Shown: positions 37,166 to 47,577 of the stretch, piece after piece
Position numbering within the stretch: position 1 is the stretch's first letter
How the letters are laid out: every line of letters begins with the position of its first letter
Source: Chryseobacterium potabilaquae
GTDB taxonomy: Bacteria > Bacteroidota > Bacteroidia > Flavobacteriales > Weeksellaceae
Length of the DNA: 64,000 nt
Direction: 5' to 3'
Assembly: GCF_902728265.1 (NCBI RefSeq)
Contig: NZ_CACVBR010000001.1
Coordinates: 248,001-312,000, forward strand
Program-made: the position numbers and the translations under genes
Notes under the pieces: generated by a model
Database searches by the model: none
What the model was told of the DNA's origin: nothing
The model's input: the letters and a program-made list of their open reading frames with translations, nothing else

Positions 37166-38143
37166 ACCCGTTGTGCATTTTAAATAATACTAACTTTAAT
37201 ATTATTAATATTTCTATCAAAAATGACTTTATTAATGTATTGTATAACCTTTAAAGAAGTGATTTTTGATAGTATTCTGGTTTTAAAACCGGAAAATGTT
37301 TTTGCATAATTTCTTCTGATCATAAATTGATCGCATAGTTGAGAGAATAACGTTTCAATCCTTTTTCTTTTCTTTTTGAATACATAAAATTGAGGTTTAT
37401 AGTATTTTTGATTCTTCCTCTTGGGAGTATCAAGCCTAATATTGGCAGTTTCAAATAAATTAAGTTGTACACTTTCAGACAAATATCCCTTGTCTCCAAT
37501 CAAAATACAATTAGACATTTGATGTTGTATATCTTTCAAATAATGAATATCATGTACAGAAGCTGCACTAAGCTCTATACTTTGAAAAACTCCTTTTACA
37601 GAACATACTGCATGTAATTTATATCCATAAAAAGACATTTTTTGCGAAGCACAAAATCCTCTATCCGGAAAACTAAATTCTGCTTCTTTACAGACTTTAG
37701 AGCGAGTACTTCTTGATATTTTAAACACTTCTAAAGGCATGCTATCGACAATGAAATAATTTTCAAACTCATTAAATACTTCGGATAATTGTAATCTTAT
37801 GGTGTTTGTAAAGTTCATTAATTTTCTTCTTCTACGATTATAGACTGTTCTTTCGATCTTGCCGATAAAGAACTCCGGTAAAATTCTGAATAAATGATTT
37901 TCACTATCAATTCCCATATATTCAGCTGTTAGGCTTAAACTGATTAATTCTAAATCACTCAATTTCGGAGTTCGACGTTGATAAGCTACAAGTCTATCAT
38001 TTGATATTTTTCTTAAAACTTCCAAAATTCTTTCGTAATTTGCTCTCAAGTTGTTCATTGTAAATGTTTTGTGGTAAAAACAATTTACTGATTATCAATC
38101 AAATGAACAACTTTATTTGTTTTTATCATAATGCACAACGGGT
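37166..38143. mobile_element. IS982-family insertion sequence
   Basis: A 978-bp element bounded by inverted repeats ACCCGTTGTGCAT (from 37166) and ATGCACAACGGGT (to 38143), holding one full transposase gene. A 9-bp duplication TTATATATA flanks it, within the size range known for the family. Ends and reading frame look intact. It lies just upstream of the shared promoter block of surface operon copy 1 and is oriented towards it; copy 2 has no such insertion. Confidence 0.93.
37180..38058 (-). CDS. IS982-family transposase
   Basis: A 292-aa DDE-type transposase filling the element. Visible features: N-terminal helical domain; FIVDSMPLEVFKI carrying the first catalytic Asp; FYGYKLHAVCSVKGVFQSIELSAASVHD with the second Asp nearby; LIGDKGYLS; and the C-terminal KKRKRIETLFSQL helix with the catalytic Glu, followed by Arg/Lys-rich residues. 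Length and order match IS982 transposases. No frameshift or stop interrupts it, so it is probably active or recently active. Confidence 0.95.
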   Translation of the reverse strand: MNNLRANYERILEVLRKISNDRLVAYQRRTPKLSDLELISLSLTAEYMGIDSENHLFRILPEFFIGKIERTVYNRRRRKLMNFTNTIRLQLSEVFNEFENYFIVDSMPLEVFKISRSTRSKVCKEAEFSFPDRGFCASQKMSFYGYKLHAVCSVKGVFQSIELSAASVHDIHYLKDIQHQMSNCILIGDKGYLSESVQLNLFETANIRLDTPKRKNQKYYKPQFYVFKKKRKRIETLFSQLCDQFMIRRNYAKTFSGFKTRILSKITSLKVIQYINKVIFDRNINNIKVSII

Positions 38144-38152
38144 TTATATATA
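38144..38152. repeat. Target-site duplication of the IS982 element, right
   Basis: TTATATATA directly after the right inverted repeat, matching 37157-37165. Confidence 0.8.
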
Positions 38153-38313
38153 ATAAAAACATATAGTGAAAAATATTACCCTTTTAATACATGGAGATCT
38201 ATATCTCAAGGGCATTTATTTCACCAAGGGCAACTACATACTCGAAAAGCCTCTCATTTTTTACTCAACAATACATGCTATAATGCAAGAGAAGAATATT
38301 CTTTCTTACAATA

Positions 38314-38341
38314 AAATCCTGACGGAAAGCCGCCAGGATTT
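38314..38341 (-). terminator. Terminator of the FISUMP gene
   Basis: AAATCCTG (38314-38321) pairs with CAGGATTT (38334-38341), with inner CGG/CCG pairs; the minus strand continues TATTG. It lies 47 bases after the stop. Confidence 0.7.
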
Positions 38342-38388
38342 ATTTAACTAATTTATAGTTAGGAAACGAAATAGTAAAATCAATAGAA

Positions 38389-40275
38389 TTATTCTGCTAT
38401 ACATCGTACAGAACATCCTACGGTACGTCTTTCCACGAGCGCCGGGTTCATATTACTATTATTGAAAAATATACCATAAGCGTAACCAGCGGCATTCTCT
38501 GTTGAGCTCCAATAGTATCCGTTGGTATTATGGGCATATGTAGCACCCGCACTGTAGGTACGATACCCCGGAACAGGAAGAGTCAGTTTATTACCATTAG
38601 CTGCACAAATGAATTGGCGAGCGGAATCAAAGCTGGTATAAAGGCCGTTAAATGATCCTATTGTATTGCTGGTGGTATTATTTGCAAACGCCACCCATTC
38701 TTTTCGTGTAGGTAAACGGAAGCCGGAAGGACATGGATCTATAGCCGTTTTAACAGGTACATCTTCTGTACCAGAATTCCAAGCTCCATCAGAAGCAGAT
38801 ATAGTATTCCATCCACTGATCGCTCCGGCAGGGCTATCTGGAGTGGCAACTACATCAAGCCTTCCCCATTGGTAAAAGTTTCCAGAAATCTCTTTAACAG
38901 GTACATGAGGATCCAAGCTCGTATCGGCTCCTAAATTATGACTAGCCCATACCTTAGTACCATTCCCCATACACATTGTAGTTCCAACCCCACTACCAGA
39001 AGGAGAAACTAGTTTACTCACATTACACGATTGTGAACCGAAACTAATCGGCAAATTCATTGTAACAGCGTTCGTAGGAGTACCCGTGACATTATATACT
39101 AGATTTCCCGCGCCTGTAGCCAATGTACCGGCAGGAAGAGTAAATGTTAATCCATTTTGTGTAAAAGACATTTGAGAATAAGAATCCCCATTACCTCCTG
39201 TATAAGGAACTGTAAGAGTTCCTGTATAAACCTCTCCCTGGATCATGGAATTCGGTGCAAATACAGCACTACTACAAGTCAAAGAAGCTACACTTGCTGT
39301 AAAGTTATCCACGTCTACCGTAAAACTACAAGATTTGCCAGCGATCGTTATAGCAAAACTCGCTGTTCCTACTGCAGAAGGAGTACCCGTAATAGTAAAT
39401 AATAAATTACCATTGCCTTGAGATAAGCTACCTCCATCTACATTAGCCGTTAACCCTGTAACCCCGGTAGAATTAAAAGTACCTGAGAAATAAGTTCCTC
39501 CGTTTCCTCCTGTATAAGGTATCGTAGTCGTCACTCCACTGGCTGCCATTCCGGAATGAACTCCACCTGAAGTCACTGCACTTGCACACTGAAGATCATC
39601 CACATGACCCGTTGGAACATTTGTTGTACACATAGAACCCCAATTAGTAACTAAAGGGTCTTTCGAATCATTGACCATAATGCAACCTAAATCTCCAAAG
39701 CAATCAGTACAATAAATCATTAAGCCCGTAGCGGGATGAAAGATTGCCTCCATCTGTGCCTTGGTCATTCTTGGGGGTAAAAAACCATCTCCAGTACTGG
39801 TTAAATCCAAAAGTGCAGATGGATCAGGAGAAGCCGTCCCCATACCAATCCTTCCTCCGGTAAAACCTAAATTATTGCCATCCATAGTCATATGACGAGG
39901 GCCTGTTAAAGTACCATCTGTTCTATAAATAGTACTTCCACTTCCCAACTTCATCCATTGATTTTGACTCCCATTAAAATAATAGAACCCATAATCATTT
40001 ACAAGCACTGTTTGCCCCGTCTGATTAGCCACAGCAGCAGCCTCAGTTATATAGACAACAGCGCCATCCTGATCGGCACCATACTTATTAGCAGCTATAG
40101 CCGAAAACAAAGCATCCCCAGTCAATTTCGGAACGATAATCCCTTCTGAACTACTCCCATCTGTATTCTTTGCTTTGACATCAAGAGTAGCATGAGGATT
40201 GGACGTATTAATCCCTACTTGACCATAAGTAAATGCTCCGAAGAGCAAAAAAGGTAATAAATTTGTTCTTATCAT
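38389..40275 (-). CDS. Secreted FISUMP-domain surface protein
   Basis: A 628-aa exported protein with signal peptide MIRTNLLPFLLFGAFTYGQ. The N-terminal part has VGINTSNPHATLDVKA and a GLMIYCTDCFGDLGC module related to the end of the neighbouring giant protein. The middle (about 225-420) has two Ig-like, Gly/Thr-rich repeats with LxCxSA motifs. The C-terminus (430-628) is a FISUMP domain (Fibrobacter succinogenes major paralogous): GTKVWASHNLGAD, NFYQWGR, DPCPSGFRLPTRKEWVAF, YYWSSTE, SVRCIAE. It lies between the two copies of the GEVED operon and shares their upstream promoter block. Confidence 0.88.
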   Translation of the reverse strand: MIRTNLLPFLLFGAFTYGQVGINTSNPHATLDVKAKNTDGSSSEGIIVPKLTGDALFSAIAANKYGADQDGAVVYITEAAAVANQTGQTVLVNDYGFYYFNGSQNQWMKLGSGSTIYRTDGTLTGPRHMTMDGNNLGFTGGRIGMGTASPDPSALLDLTSTGDGFLPPRMTKAQMEAIFHPATGLMIYCTDCFGDLGCIMVNDSKDPLVTNWGSMCTTNVPTGHVDDLQCASAVTSGGVHSGMAASGVTTTIPYTGGNGGTYFSGTFNSTGVTGLTANVDGGSLSQGNGNLLFTITGTPSAVGTASFAITIAGKSCSFTVDVDNFTASVASLTCSSAVFAPNSMIQGEVYTGTLTVPYTGGNGDSYSQMSFTQNGLTFTLPAGTLATGAGNLVYNVTGTPTNAVTMNLPISFGSQSCNVSKLVSPSGSGVGTTMCMGNGTKVWASHNLGADTSLDPHVPVKEISGNFYQWGRLDVVATPDSPAGAISGWNTISASDGAWNSGTEDVPVKTAIDPCPSGFRLPTRKEWVAFANNTTSNTIGSFNGLYTSFDSARQFICAANGNKLTLPVPGYRTYSAGATYAHNTNGYYWSSTENAAGYAYGIFFNNSNMNPALVERRTVGCSVRCIAE

Positions 40276-41030
40276 ATTTCTAAAATGTTTATTTAAATTT
40301 TATCATAAAAGAATTTTACATCATAAAACCTGTTTAAATTTTTATCTCCTTTGAAACGACATAGTGAAATTCAAATAACTTAGTTTTATTCTTATAAATT
40401 TATTTTTCTTAATTATTCAAAAAGTTTAGGTGTTATAGCAATATTAATTCTCCATTTTTTCAGAACTTATTTACAGTACAATAAGTTTAAACAGAACAAC
40501 CACAAGAATATTTAGATATAATTAGCTTTTCCAATGATAATATTAATTTTTCACAAATTTATCTATAATACAGCCTTGACTACTCTTCGATCGTATAGTT
40601 TTTTAATTACTTTTCAATCTATATTTAACTATTAAGTCTATTATAAGCTTGATTACATATAAAGCATACAATGAGAAATACTAAAATTGAAATCATGGTA
40701 TTATTCCTTTCATGAAAAGGTTAAGAAATAGATCTTTATATCAAGTATATTTATTTCACTTATAGTAAAATCTTACTGAAAAAAGCTCTCCGTTTTTGAA
40801 TTTAAATAAAAAAAGAAAGTTCCTTTATTTACTCAATGAGTCAAAGAATGTAATGAGTAGAAAAACAAAAACGACTAAAACAAGATGAAATCTATAATGA
40901 TAAGACAAAACCAGAGAAAGGTTTACATCACTAAAAAGTTTGTAAAAGTAACACAAAAAGGACTCCATTCTTAAACCTAAGTAAATATTAGAAAATACAG
41001 ATTGAAAATATAAACAATAGGGAAGATACA
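40276..41030. other. Upstream region of the FISUMP gene, no credible gene
   Basis: About 750 bases, very AT-rich. TTTTTCACAAATTTATC with the -7 box CAAATTTA at 40554-40561 matches the block upstream of GEVED copy 1, and is followed here too by GTATAGTTTTTTAATTACTTTT. A 70-codon frame at 40825-41037 has low-complexity composition and no supporting signal, so I do not call it. Confidence 0.55.
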
Positions 41031-41033
41031 AAA

Positions 41034-41066
41034 ACAAATGAGGTTGGCCAAAATGGTCAACCTCAT
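41034..41066 (-). terminator. Terminator of the second surface-protein operon
   Basis: ATGAGGTTG (41038-41046) pairs with CAACCTCAT (41058-41066), extended inside by CCA/TGG; the minus side continues TTGTTTTTG. It is unrelated in sequence to the terminator of copy 1. Confidence 0.85.
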
Positions 41067-41108
41067 CCTTTCTAACTCTTAAAATTCAATAATATAATGT
41101 TTCTAATT

Positions 41109-41627
41109 TTAGGGTTTCCAAAAAGACCATACTGTCCCATTAAACACAGCTAACTGATGAGAAACTGTATCATAGGCCATCATTCCTGCACTGGGATTGA
41201 TAATATTCAAGTGAGGACTTGCTACCTTAGGTAATACCATCGCTTTATTATTATCGGAAAGGACTAAGATACCAGGAGTTGTCTCAGTACCTGCTGTAGC
41301 ACCAATCGCTACTCTGGCTCCACTTTCCTCCGCCTGAGAATCTTGTAAGGAAGTATCTACTACTCCACTGGTATCAATGCTTAAATCAACCCAAGAAGCT
41401 GATTTTTTATATTTTACTTTCTTATCAGTAATATCATATACCATCGTTCCACTAACAGCTCCTGTTACGGCTGACGTAGAAGTGACCCAAGGAAGTATTA
41501 TTCCCTTATCTCCACTACCAAACTCTAACGAAACAGAGGGTGAACTTAATACCGTCCCACCAATAATAACTTGGGATTTAAGCAAAACTCCGACAAGTAC
41601 AAACATTAAAAAAGATATTCTTTTCAT
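41109..41627 (-). CDS. Secreted 172-aa protein, copy 2
   Basis: The predicted protein is identical to the one at 30083-30601, with only scattered synonymous base changes, for example GGGTATC for GGGAGTT-side codons near the C-terminus. Same signal peptide, same two MVYDIT / MMAYDT modules. It ends in TAA instead of TGA, and the sequence after the stop is unrelated to copy 1. Second gene of the duplicated operon. Function unknown; probably a cell-surface partner of the giant GEVED protein. Confidence 0.85.
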   Translation of the reverse strand: MKRISFLMFVLVGVLLKSQVIIGGTVLSSPSVSLEFGSGDKGIILPWVTSTSAVTGAVSGTMVYDITDKKVKYKKSASWVDLSIDTSGVVDTSLQDSQAEESGARVAIGATAGTETTPGILVLSDNNKAMVLPKVASPHLNIINPSAGMMAYDTVSHQLAVFNGTVWSFWKP

Positions 41628-41653
41628 ACGTAGTTATAATTAAATGTTTAAAA

Positions 41654-41685
41654 TATCTAGGGCTTATTTAGTTAAACCCTAGATA
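41654..41685 (-). promoter_or_regulatory. Intercistronic stem-loop, copy 2
   Basis: Same 9-bp stem (TATCTAGGG / CCCTAGATA) and loop as in copy 1, between the giant gene and the 172-aa gene. Confidence 0.6.
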
Positions 41686-41691
41686 AGTAGA

Positions 41692-44600
41692 TTAATCAGG
41701 ACATGCTTGGGTAGAGAAACAGCTCCATCCAAACGTAGTGCCATTATCTGTAGTCGTATATATTTTCAAACAGTCTGCTTCTTCATCAAATACCATCATC
41801 CCTTCAACAGGATTGGCAATGGCTTCCACAGAAGCTGTTGTAGCAAATCTATTAATTACAAAACCTTTCGTTTTCGCCTCTAAAGCTGTCCAGGCTCCTT
41901 TACGAACTCCAGGCCATTCACCATTATTATTAGAAGCACGATTCAGGGAGGTAATACCATGCATGGTATTTAAGGTAACTCCCGTTGTAGTAGCAGGTTT
42001 ATAACATACTCCGCATGAACCATCTACAGTAACCGTAGCTACTTGAGATTTGGTAACACAACCTACTCCCCCTGCTGTTACTTCCACATAGTAGTAAAGC
42101 GTTCCTACTGTAAGTGGTGGCGTATAGGTAGAAGATGTTTCACTAGGTATAAGAGTTCCTCCTGTATTAGAATTCGTTGTATTGCTATACCATTGGAATG
42201 TATCTAATGGATTCGAAGTCGTCACACTGATTGCTGTAGGGGTATCAGTTAAGCATAAACTTTGTGTAACCGGAGTAAACGCAGTAATATTTGCATTGCT
42301 GAAACTCAATGTTAACGTAGCTCTTGGGGAAGTACAGAAATTAACCGTATCATAATATTCTGCTTCATAGGTTCCGCTCGCTGTTATATTGGTAGGATCA
42401 GCAATCAGATTGCCCGTTGACATATCATACCATCTTAATATAACATCCGCAGGCATGGAATTAGTATGTAAGGCTGTCAAATCAAAAGGACTTGTACAGG
42501 TAACAATATCATACGAAGTTAACACAGGTGGTGTATTGGGAGCATCACATTTAAATGCAATATCATTATTACTCGAATACGTACCGGGCGTCGTTCCAAA
42601 ATTGATAGAAATACCAATTCCGTTGTCTGTACTTGGATTATTATCTATATATTGTCTGAAGGTATTATCAATTCCAAGATCATTATTAAGATCACCAAAT
42701 GATCCGGAATACCATCCTGACCAAGCTACTCCTGAACGGTATCGGAATGCTTCATAAGATTCCGACTTTACCACTCCCATCGTATAATCAGGAGCTGTTC
42801 CTCGGATAAATCCGGGACCTGCATCTCCACCGGCTAGATAAGTATCCCATCCGTGAGCTAGTCTTACTATTTCGGTATTTCCTGTAGGAATATCTACCTT
42901 ATAATCTACATTCATAGACCATTGAGGATAGGTATAGGTATACGTTACCGTAAGGAAATAATCCATCCCATTTTTAGTAGCTTTAAGGACAATCGTATTC
43001 TTTTGTACTCCTCCAGGTAAGTTGAAATCATCAGGACAAGTGTTGGATACTACCGTTAAGTTTCCTCCATTCACCATTCCCGTTGCCACTAATGTTCCAC
43101 TGGTATAATAAGTGCCCCCTATGGAAAGACATAATCCATGATATGTTCCAGGAATAGCGTAAGGTCCTGAATTACTCGGTAATGGATTATGAAAGATCTG
43201 CACTGCCCCTTTTCTATAAATCTGCATATTTCCTGCAGCCGTCATTTGTATTCTCAAGCCGTCGGTCTCATTATTTCCTCCTGCACTGTTAAATTCTTTC
43301 CATGTTTTACAAACCACATTCATTCTATAGTCTTCAATCTCACCATTTTGTGGAACCGTATTATACTCCCCTGTATTAATTCCATCTGCATATGCTCTTT
43401 CATCATAGGTAGTAGATGATAGGTCTGTAAGATTCCCATCCGAAAGTCTTAACCTTAGATATCGGTTGCCGGAAGAAGTCACTGTGGATATTTGGGCGAT
43501 CGTCCACGACAAGTTTACGCTTCCATTCAATGTTCCATTAGGAACATTAACCGAAGCTAATTCTGCAGTGTCAAATACCCCATTATTATTAAAATCAATC
43601 CAGCCATATAGTGTATGAGCAGCTCCTGATGTATTGGTAACATTTACAGGTAAGGTGAAGTCTTCTCCTACTCCTATCGTATAATTAGCCGGAGTTATTC
43701 CATTTTCATCTATCCCATCTCCATTCAGGCCATTATTATCAGCACCTGCTGCTACACTTTGTGCATCCGGCTCTAAATCCGGAACTCCTCCTATATATAT
43801 TGTATTAGATAAGGCCTGACGCGCCGGTAGGAAAGTGCCATTAGGTTGTTCATAAGATACAGGAACATCACCATAATCCATATCCGTAGTTACCACAATA
43901 GTATGATCTTCTACTTCTCCAATATTGATTACTGGAGAAACATCATATTCACCCGTACTTAATCCGTCAGCAAGAGCTCTTTCATCCACTAATGCTCCAT
44001 TGACTCCACTCGTACCATCAGCCAAAGCAGCACCAGAAATACGAAGTCTTAGTTGAAGCTCACTCGGATTACCCGTAATGACGGTATTGGCAGGAGCCCA
44101 TACAAGGGTTACTACTCCATTATTTGTATTATTAGGAACACTTACAGATGCCATTTCTGTACTTTCAAAGCGACCATTATTATTGAAATCGATCCAACCA
44201 TATAAGGTATGAGATGCTCCTGATGTATTATTTACAGTAACATCTATATCATATCCTGAACCTGATTCTATAGAAAATGGATTAACAGAATCTTCATCAT
44301 CTGTAGCATCGTTATCATCTCCTGTTGCATTTGCAGTGGTGAGTTTAGCAGATTCAGCATCCGTATAATTGCTACCCAAATACAACGCCGGGCTTGGAAG
44401 ATGACGTGCAGGAGCTACAATATTATTAACACTTGTATCATAGCTATCCGGATTATCTCCAAAATCATAGCTATTGGCAAGTACCGGAAGTAGATAGTCC
44501 TCTATCTCTCCTCCGAAAGCTGCAGCATAAGCTCCGGTATTCAGGCCATCCGCAATGGCTCTTTCGTCAACGACTGTCGCATTCGCTCCCGAAGTAAGAT

Positions 44601-47577
44601 CAGCAAGAGTCGAATCGGATATACGAAGACGCATATAGATATTGTTTACTCCTATAGGTATCGTATTGGTATTAGCTGCACTCCAAGATAAAGTGATTTG
44701 TTGTGTACTCGCTGAACTAGGCACTGAAACGTTAACCATTTCAGAACTCTCAAATCTACCATTATTATTAAAATCTATCCAGCCATATAGTGTCTTAGTA
44801 TTACCTGTGGCATTAAGGACTGATACTTTTGCATAATAGATGTTATTTCTATATACAGGGCTTACACTACCGATTCCATCTTCATCCAATCCATCACCAT
44901 TGGACCCGTTATTATCAGCTCCCGGTAAAACAGAATGAGCTGTAGTCTCTGTATCTATGGTACTTCCTAATTTTAATACCGGAGAAGGTGCCTGTCTTGC
45001 AGGTTTAAAGTTTAAAGGATTATTCGTTCCGTCTTTATCCATATCAAAACTTTCAGGTGCATCTCCATAATCATATTTATCATCTACTAAAAACTGATAG
45101 TCTTCAATCTCTCCACTTCCTAAACTTAATCCATAACTTCTGGTATCAATCAGGGCCGTATTTCCACTATTAGCATTCGTTAAAGAAATATCAGAAAGTC
45201 TGAACCTTACATATACTTTCCCCGCTGTGAGAACAGAAGGTGAAAAAGAGATGGTGGGCCAATTTAAAATCAAATTACCCGTTGGTGCAAATGCAGATGA
45301 AGCAGTTGCCACTTCATTACCATTAAAAATACCATCACCGTTAAAGTCAATCCAGCCATATAAATATTTGGTTCCAAAAACTGTCGTTTTAATCGGTAGA
45401 GATATACTAAAAGGAGCTCCACCGGTAATGGCTTGAGGAGTCATAACACCATCTTCATCCAATCCGTCTCCATTTGTTCCATTATTATCTGCATCTGCTA
45501 CCACAGAATTAGGAGCCAGTTCAAAATCCATCGTTTCACCAATATTCAGCATAGAGGCTATTGCATCATTTGTTTGAGATGCAGGATCTCCATTTTCATA
45601 ACTGGAAGGAACATCTCCATAATCTTTGGTAATAGTCAATTGATAATCTTCAATTTCTCCCAGAGACACTACCGTTCCATATGCTCCGGTACTCAATCCG
45701 TCAGCAATAGCCCTTTCATCCACCACTGCAGAATTAATTCCACTGGTAAAATCTGCAATAGTTACTCCGGGACCTGGTAAAACTAATCTTAATCTCATGT
45801 ATACTTTGGAAACATTCGCTGGAATGGAATTGATCTGTGCTGCAGAAAAGCTCAAGGTAGCTGTCGTAGCATTATTAGGAATACCAACTTGGCTTTCTTC
45901 TCCCGCTTCAAACCTACCATTATTATTGAAATCAATCCAACCATATAATGTGGCAGTAGAGCCTGTTGTATTTCTTAAAACAATAGGGAAATTATTAATC
46001 GCTCCCATTCTTATAGTAAGTTGGGAAGTAGTAAGTCCATCATCGGTAATCCCATCCCCATTTGTCCCATTGTTATCGTCACCAGGATTAGCTACATGAG
46101 GAGCATATTCATAATTATAGTCTTGTCCTAAATGGATGGCAGAGGTAGGAAGATTTCTCGCCGGCTTAAAGTTGACAGGATTATTAGTTCCATCCTTATC
46201 CATCCCATACGTGGCAGGAGCATCTCCATAATCATAATAATTATCTACCAAAAACTGATAGTCCTCCACTTCTCCAACTCCTGTACTTAATCCATAACTT
46301 CGGGTGTCAATCAAAGTACCGTTGCTGTTAGAATTGGTAAGTGATACATCAGAAACTCTAAACCTTGCGTAGGTTTTGCCTGCAGCAAGAACAGCTGGAG
46401 AGGCTGTAGTATTATTCGACTCCCAATTCAGAATTAACACATCACTTGCATTAACACTTTTCGAAACAGTTGCTGCTTCATTTCCACTAAAAATACCATC
46501 TCCATTCACATCAATCCAGCCATATAAATATTTAGTCCCGGAAACCGTAGTATTTACAGGCATGGAAATACTAAAAGGTGCACCACTGACAATAGTAGGT
46601 ATGGTGGCAAGTCCATCTTCATCAGCTCCGTCTCCATTCAAACCATTATTATCCGCATCGACTGCTACAGAATGCGGAGCCAGTTCAAAATCGACTGTAT
46701 TTCCCATACTGAGTAAAGGAGCGATCGCATCATTTGTTTGAGAAGCAGGATCACCATTTTCGTAACTGGCAGGAACATCTCCATAATCTTTGGTAATCGT
46801 TAATTGATAATCTTCAACTTCCCCAGCTGACACTACTGCTCCATAAGCACCTGTACTTAACCCATCAGCAATTGCCCTTTCATCCACAACAGTAGGATTC
46901 GTTCCCCCAGTTAAATCTGATATACTAACGCCAGAACCCGGTAGGATTAGTCGCAATCTCATATATACTTTGGAAACCGTAGCAGGAATTGAATTAATCT
47001 GTGCTAAAGAAAAGCTTAAGGTAGCTGTCGTAGCATTATTAGGAACATTAACTGTAGTTATCTCTCCAGACTCAAATCTTCCATTATTATTGAAATCTAT
47101 CCAAGCATATAATGTAGCATTCGAACCTGTTGTATTTTTTACGGTAACAAGGAACGTATTAATAATTCCACTTCTTATATTAAGTTGTGATGGAGTAAGT
47201 CCATCATCGGTAACTCCATCCCCATTACTCCCATTATTATCTGCACCCGGAGATACAGAGTGAGGAATTAATTCAAGATTATAATTAGTACCCAAAAACA
47301 ATTGAGCATTAGGTAAATTTCTGGCAGGTTTAAAGTTAACAGGATTATTGGTCCCATCTTTATCCATATCATAGCTTTCAGGAGCATCTCCGAAATCATA
47401 AGGATCATCTATAGGTAGACCTTCTTTTATGCTCAGGGAACCGGAATAAAGGTATTCTTTTAATATTTCACTAGTATAATTCAGCTTTTCTAATACAATA
47501 CTCTGAAGCTTTACAGAGGAGAATAATAAAATGCTTACAACTATACTAAAAAGAAATCTAAGTTTTAGATTCATCAT
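41692..47577 (-). CDS. Giant GEVED-repeat surface protein, copy 2
   Basis: A 1961-aa protein with the same architecture as the copy at 30666-36551: signal, seven GEVED units, unique region, Ig-like segments, C-terminal MMVFDEEADC module. Differences are grouped. The first 250 residues vary (YLYSGSLSIKEG against YLYPGSLNTKEG), as do the starts of unit 3 and unit 4 and a patch after the last GEVED motif (NMQIYRKGAVQIFHNPLPS against NIQIYRRGAYQIYNSALSS). Long stretches, including the stretch around residues 860-1200 and the last 300 residues, are almost identical. That mosaic indicates recombination between the copies. Role as for copy 1. Confidence 0.88.
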   Translation of the reverse strand: MMNLKLRFLFSIVVSILLFSSVKLQSIVLEKLNYTSEILKEYLYSGSLSIKEGLPIDDPYDFGDAPESYDMDKDGTNNPVNFKPARNLPNAQLFLGTNYNLELIPHSVSPGADNNGSNGDGVTDDGLTPSQLNIRSGIINTFLVTVKNTTGSNATLYAWIDFNNNGRFESGEITTVNVPNNATTATLSFSLAQINSIPATVSKVYMRLRLILPGSGVSISDLTGGTNPTVVDERAIADGLSTGAYGAVVSAGEVEDYQLTITKDYGDVPASYENGDPASQTNDAIAPLLSMGNTVDFELAPHSVAVDADNNGLNGDGADEDGLATIPTIVSGAPFSISMPVNTTVSGTKYLYGWIDVNGDGIFSGNEAATVSKSVNASDVLILNWESNNTTASPAVLAAGKTYARFRVSDVSLTNSNSNGTLIDTRSYGLSTGVGEVEDYQFLVDNYYDYGDAPATYGMDKDGTNNPVNFKPARNLPTSAIHLGQDYNYEYAPHVANPGDDNNGTNGDGITDDGLTTSQLTIRMGAINNFPIVLRNTTGSTATLYGWIDFNNNGRFEAGEESQVGIPNNATTATLSFSAAQINSIPANVSKVYMRLRLVLPGPGVTIADFTSGINSAVVDERAIADGLSTGAYGTVVSLGEIEDYQLTITKDYGDVPSSYENGDPASQTNDAIASMLNIGETMDFELAPNSVVADADNNGTNGDGLDEDGVMTPQAITGGAPFSISLPIKTTVFGTKYLYGWIDFNGDGIFNGNEVATASSAFAPTGNLILNWPTISFSPSVLTAGKVYVRFRLSDISLTNANSGNTALIDTRSYGLSLGSGEIEDYQFLVDDKYDYGDAPESFDMDKDGTNNPLNFKPARQAPSPVLKLGSTIDTETTAHSVLPGADNNGSNGDGLDEDGIGSVSPVYRNNIYYAKVSVLNATGNTKTLYGWIDFNNNGRFESSEMVNVSVPSSASTQQITLSWSAANTNTIPIGVNNIYMRLRISDSTLADLTSGANATVVDERAIADGLNTGAYAAAFGGEIEDYLLPVLANSYDFGDNPDSYDTSVNNIVAPARHLPSPALYLGSNYTDAESAKLTTANATGDDNDATDDEDSVNPFSIESGSGYDIDVTVNNTSGASHTLYGWIDFNNNGRFESTEMASVSVPNNTNNGVVTLVWAPANTVITGNPSELQLRLRISGAALADGTSGVNGALVDERALADGLSTGEYDVSPVINIGEVEDHTIVVTTDMDYGDVPVSYEQPNGTFLPARQALSNTIYIGGVPDLEPDAQSVAAGADNNGLNGDGIDENGITPANYTIGVGEDFTLPVNVTNTSGAAHTLYGWIDFNNNGVFDTAELASVNVPNGTLNGSVNLSWTIAQISTVTSSGNRYLRLRLSDGNLTDLSSTTYDERAYADGINTGEYNTVPQNGEIEDYRMNVVCKTWKEFNSAGGNNETDGLRIQMTAAGNMQIYRKGAVQIFHNPLPSNSGPYAIPGTYHGLCLSIGGTYYTSGTLVATGMVNGGNLTVVSNTCPDDFNLPGGVQKNTIVLKATKNGMDYFLTVTYTYTYPQWSMNVDYKVDIPTGNTEIVRLAHGWDTYLAGGDAGPGFIRGTAPDYTMGVVKSESYEAFRYRSGVAWSGWYSGSFGDLNNDLGIDNTFRQYIDNNPSTDNGIGISINFGTTPGTYSSNNDIAFKCDAPNTPPVLTSYDIVTCTSPFDLTALHTNSMPADVILRWYDMSTGNLIADPTNITASGTYEAEYYDTVNFCTSPRATLTLSFSNANITAFTPVTQSLCLTDTPTAISVTTSNPLDTFQWYSNTTNSNTGGTLIPSETSSTYTPPLTVGTLYYYVEVTAGGVGCVTKSQVATVTVDGSCGVCYKPATTTGVTLNTMHGITSLNRASNNNGEWPGVRKGAWTALEAKTKGFVINRFATTASVEAIANPVEGMMVFDEEADCLKIYTTTDNGTTFGWSCFSTQACPD

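Noticed and set aside
40825..41037. A 70-codon minus-strand frame between the FISUMP gene and operon copy 2
   Set aside because: Its composition is low-complexity and it overlaps the terminator of operon copy 2 region; it has no recognisable start signal or domain.
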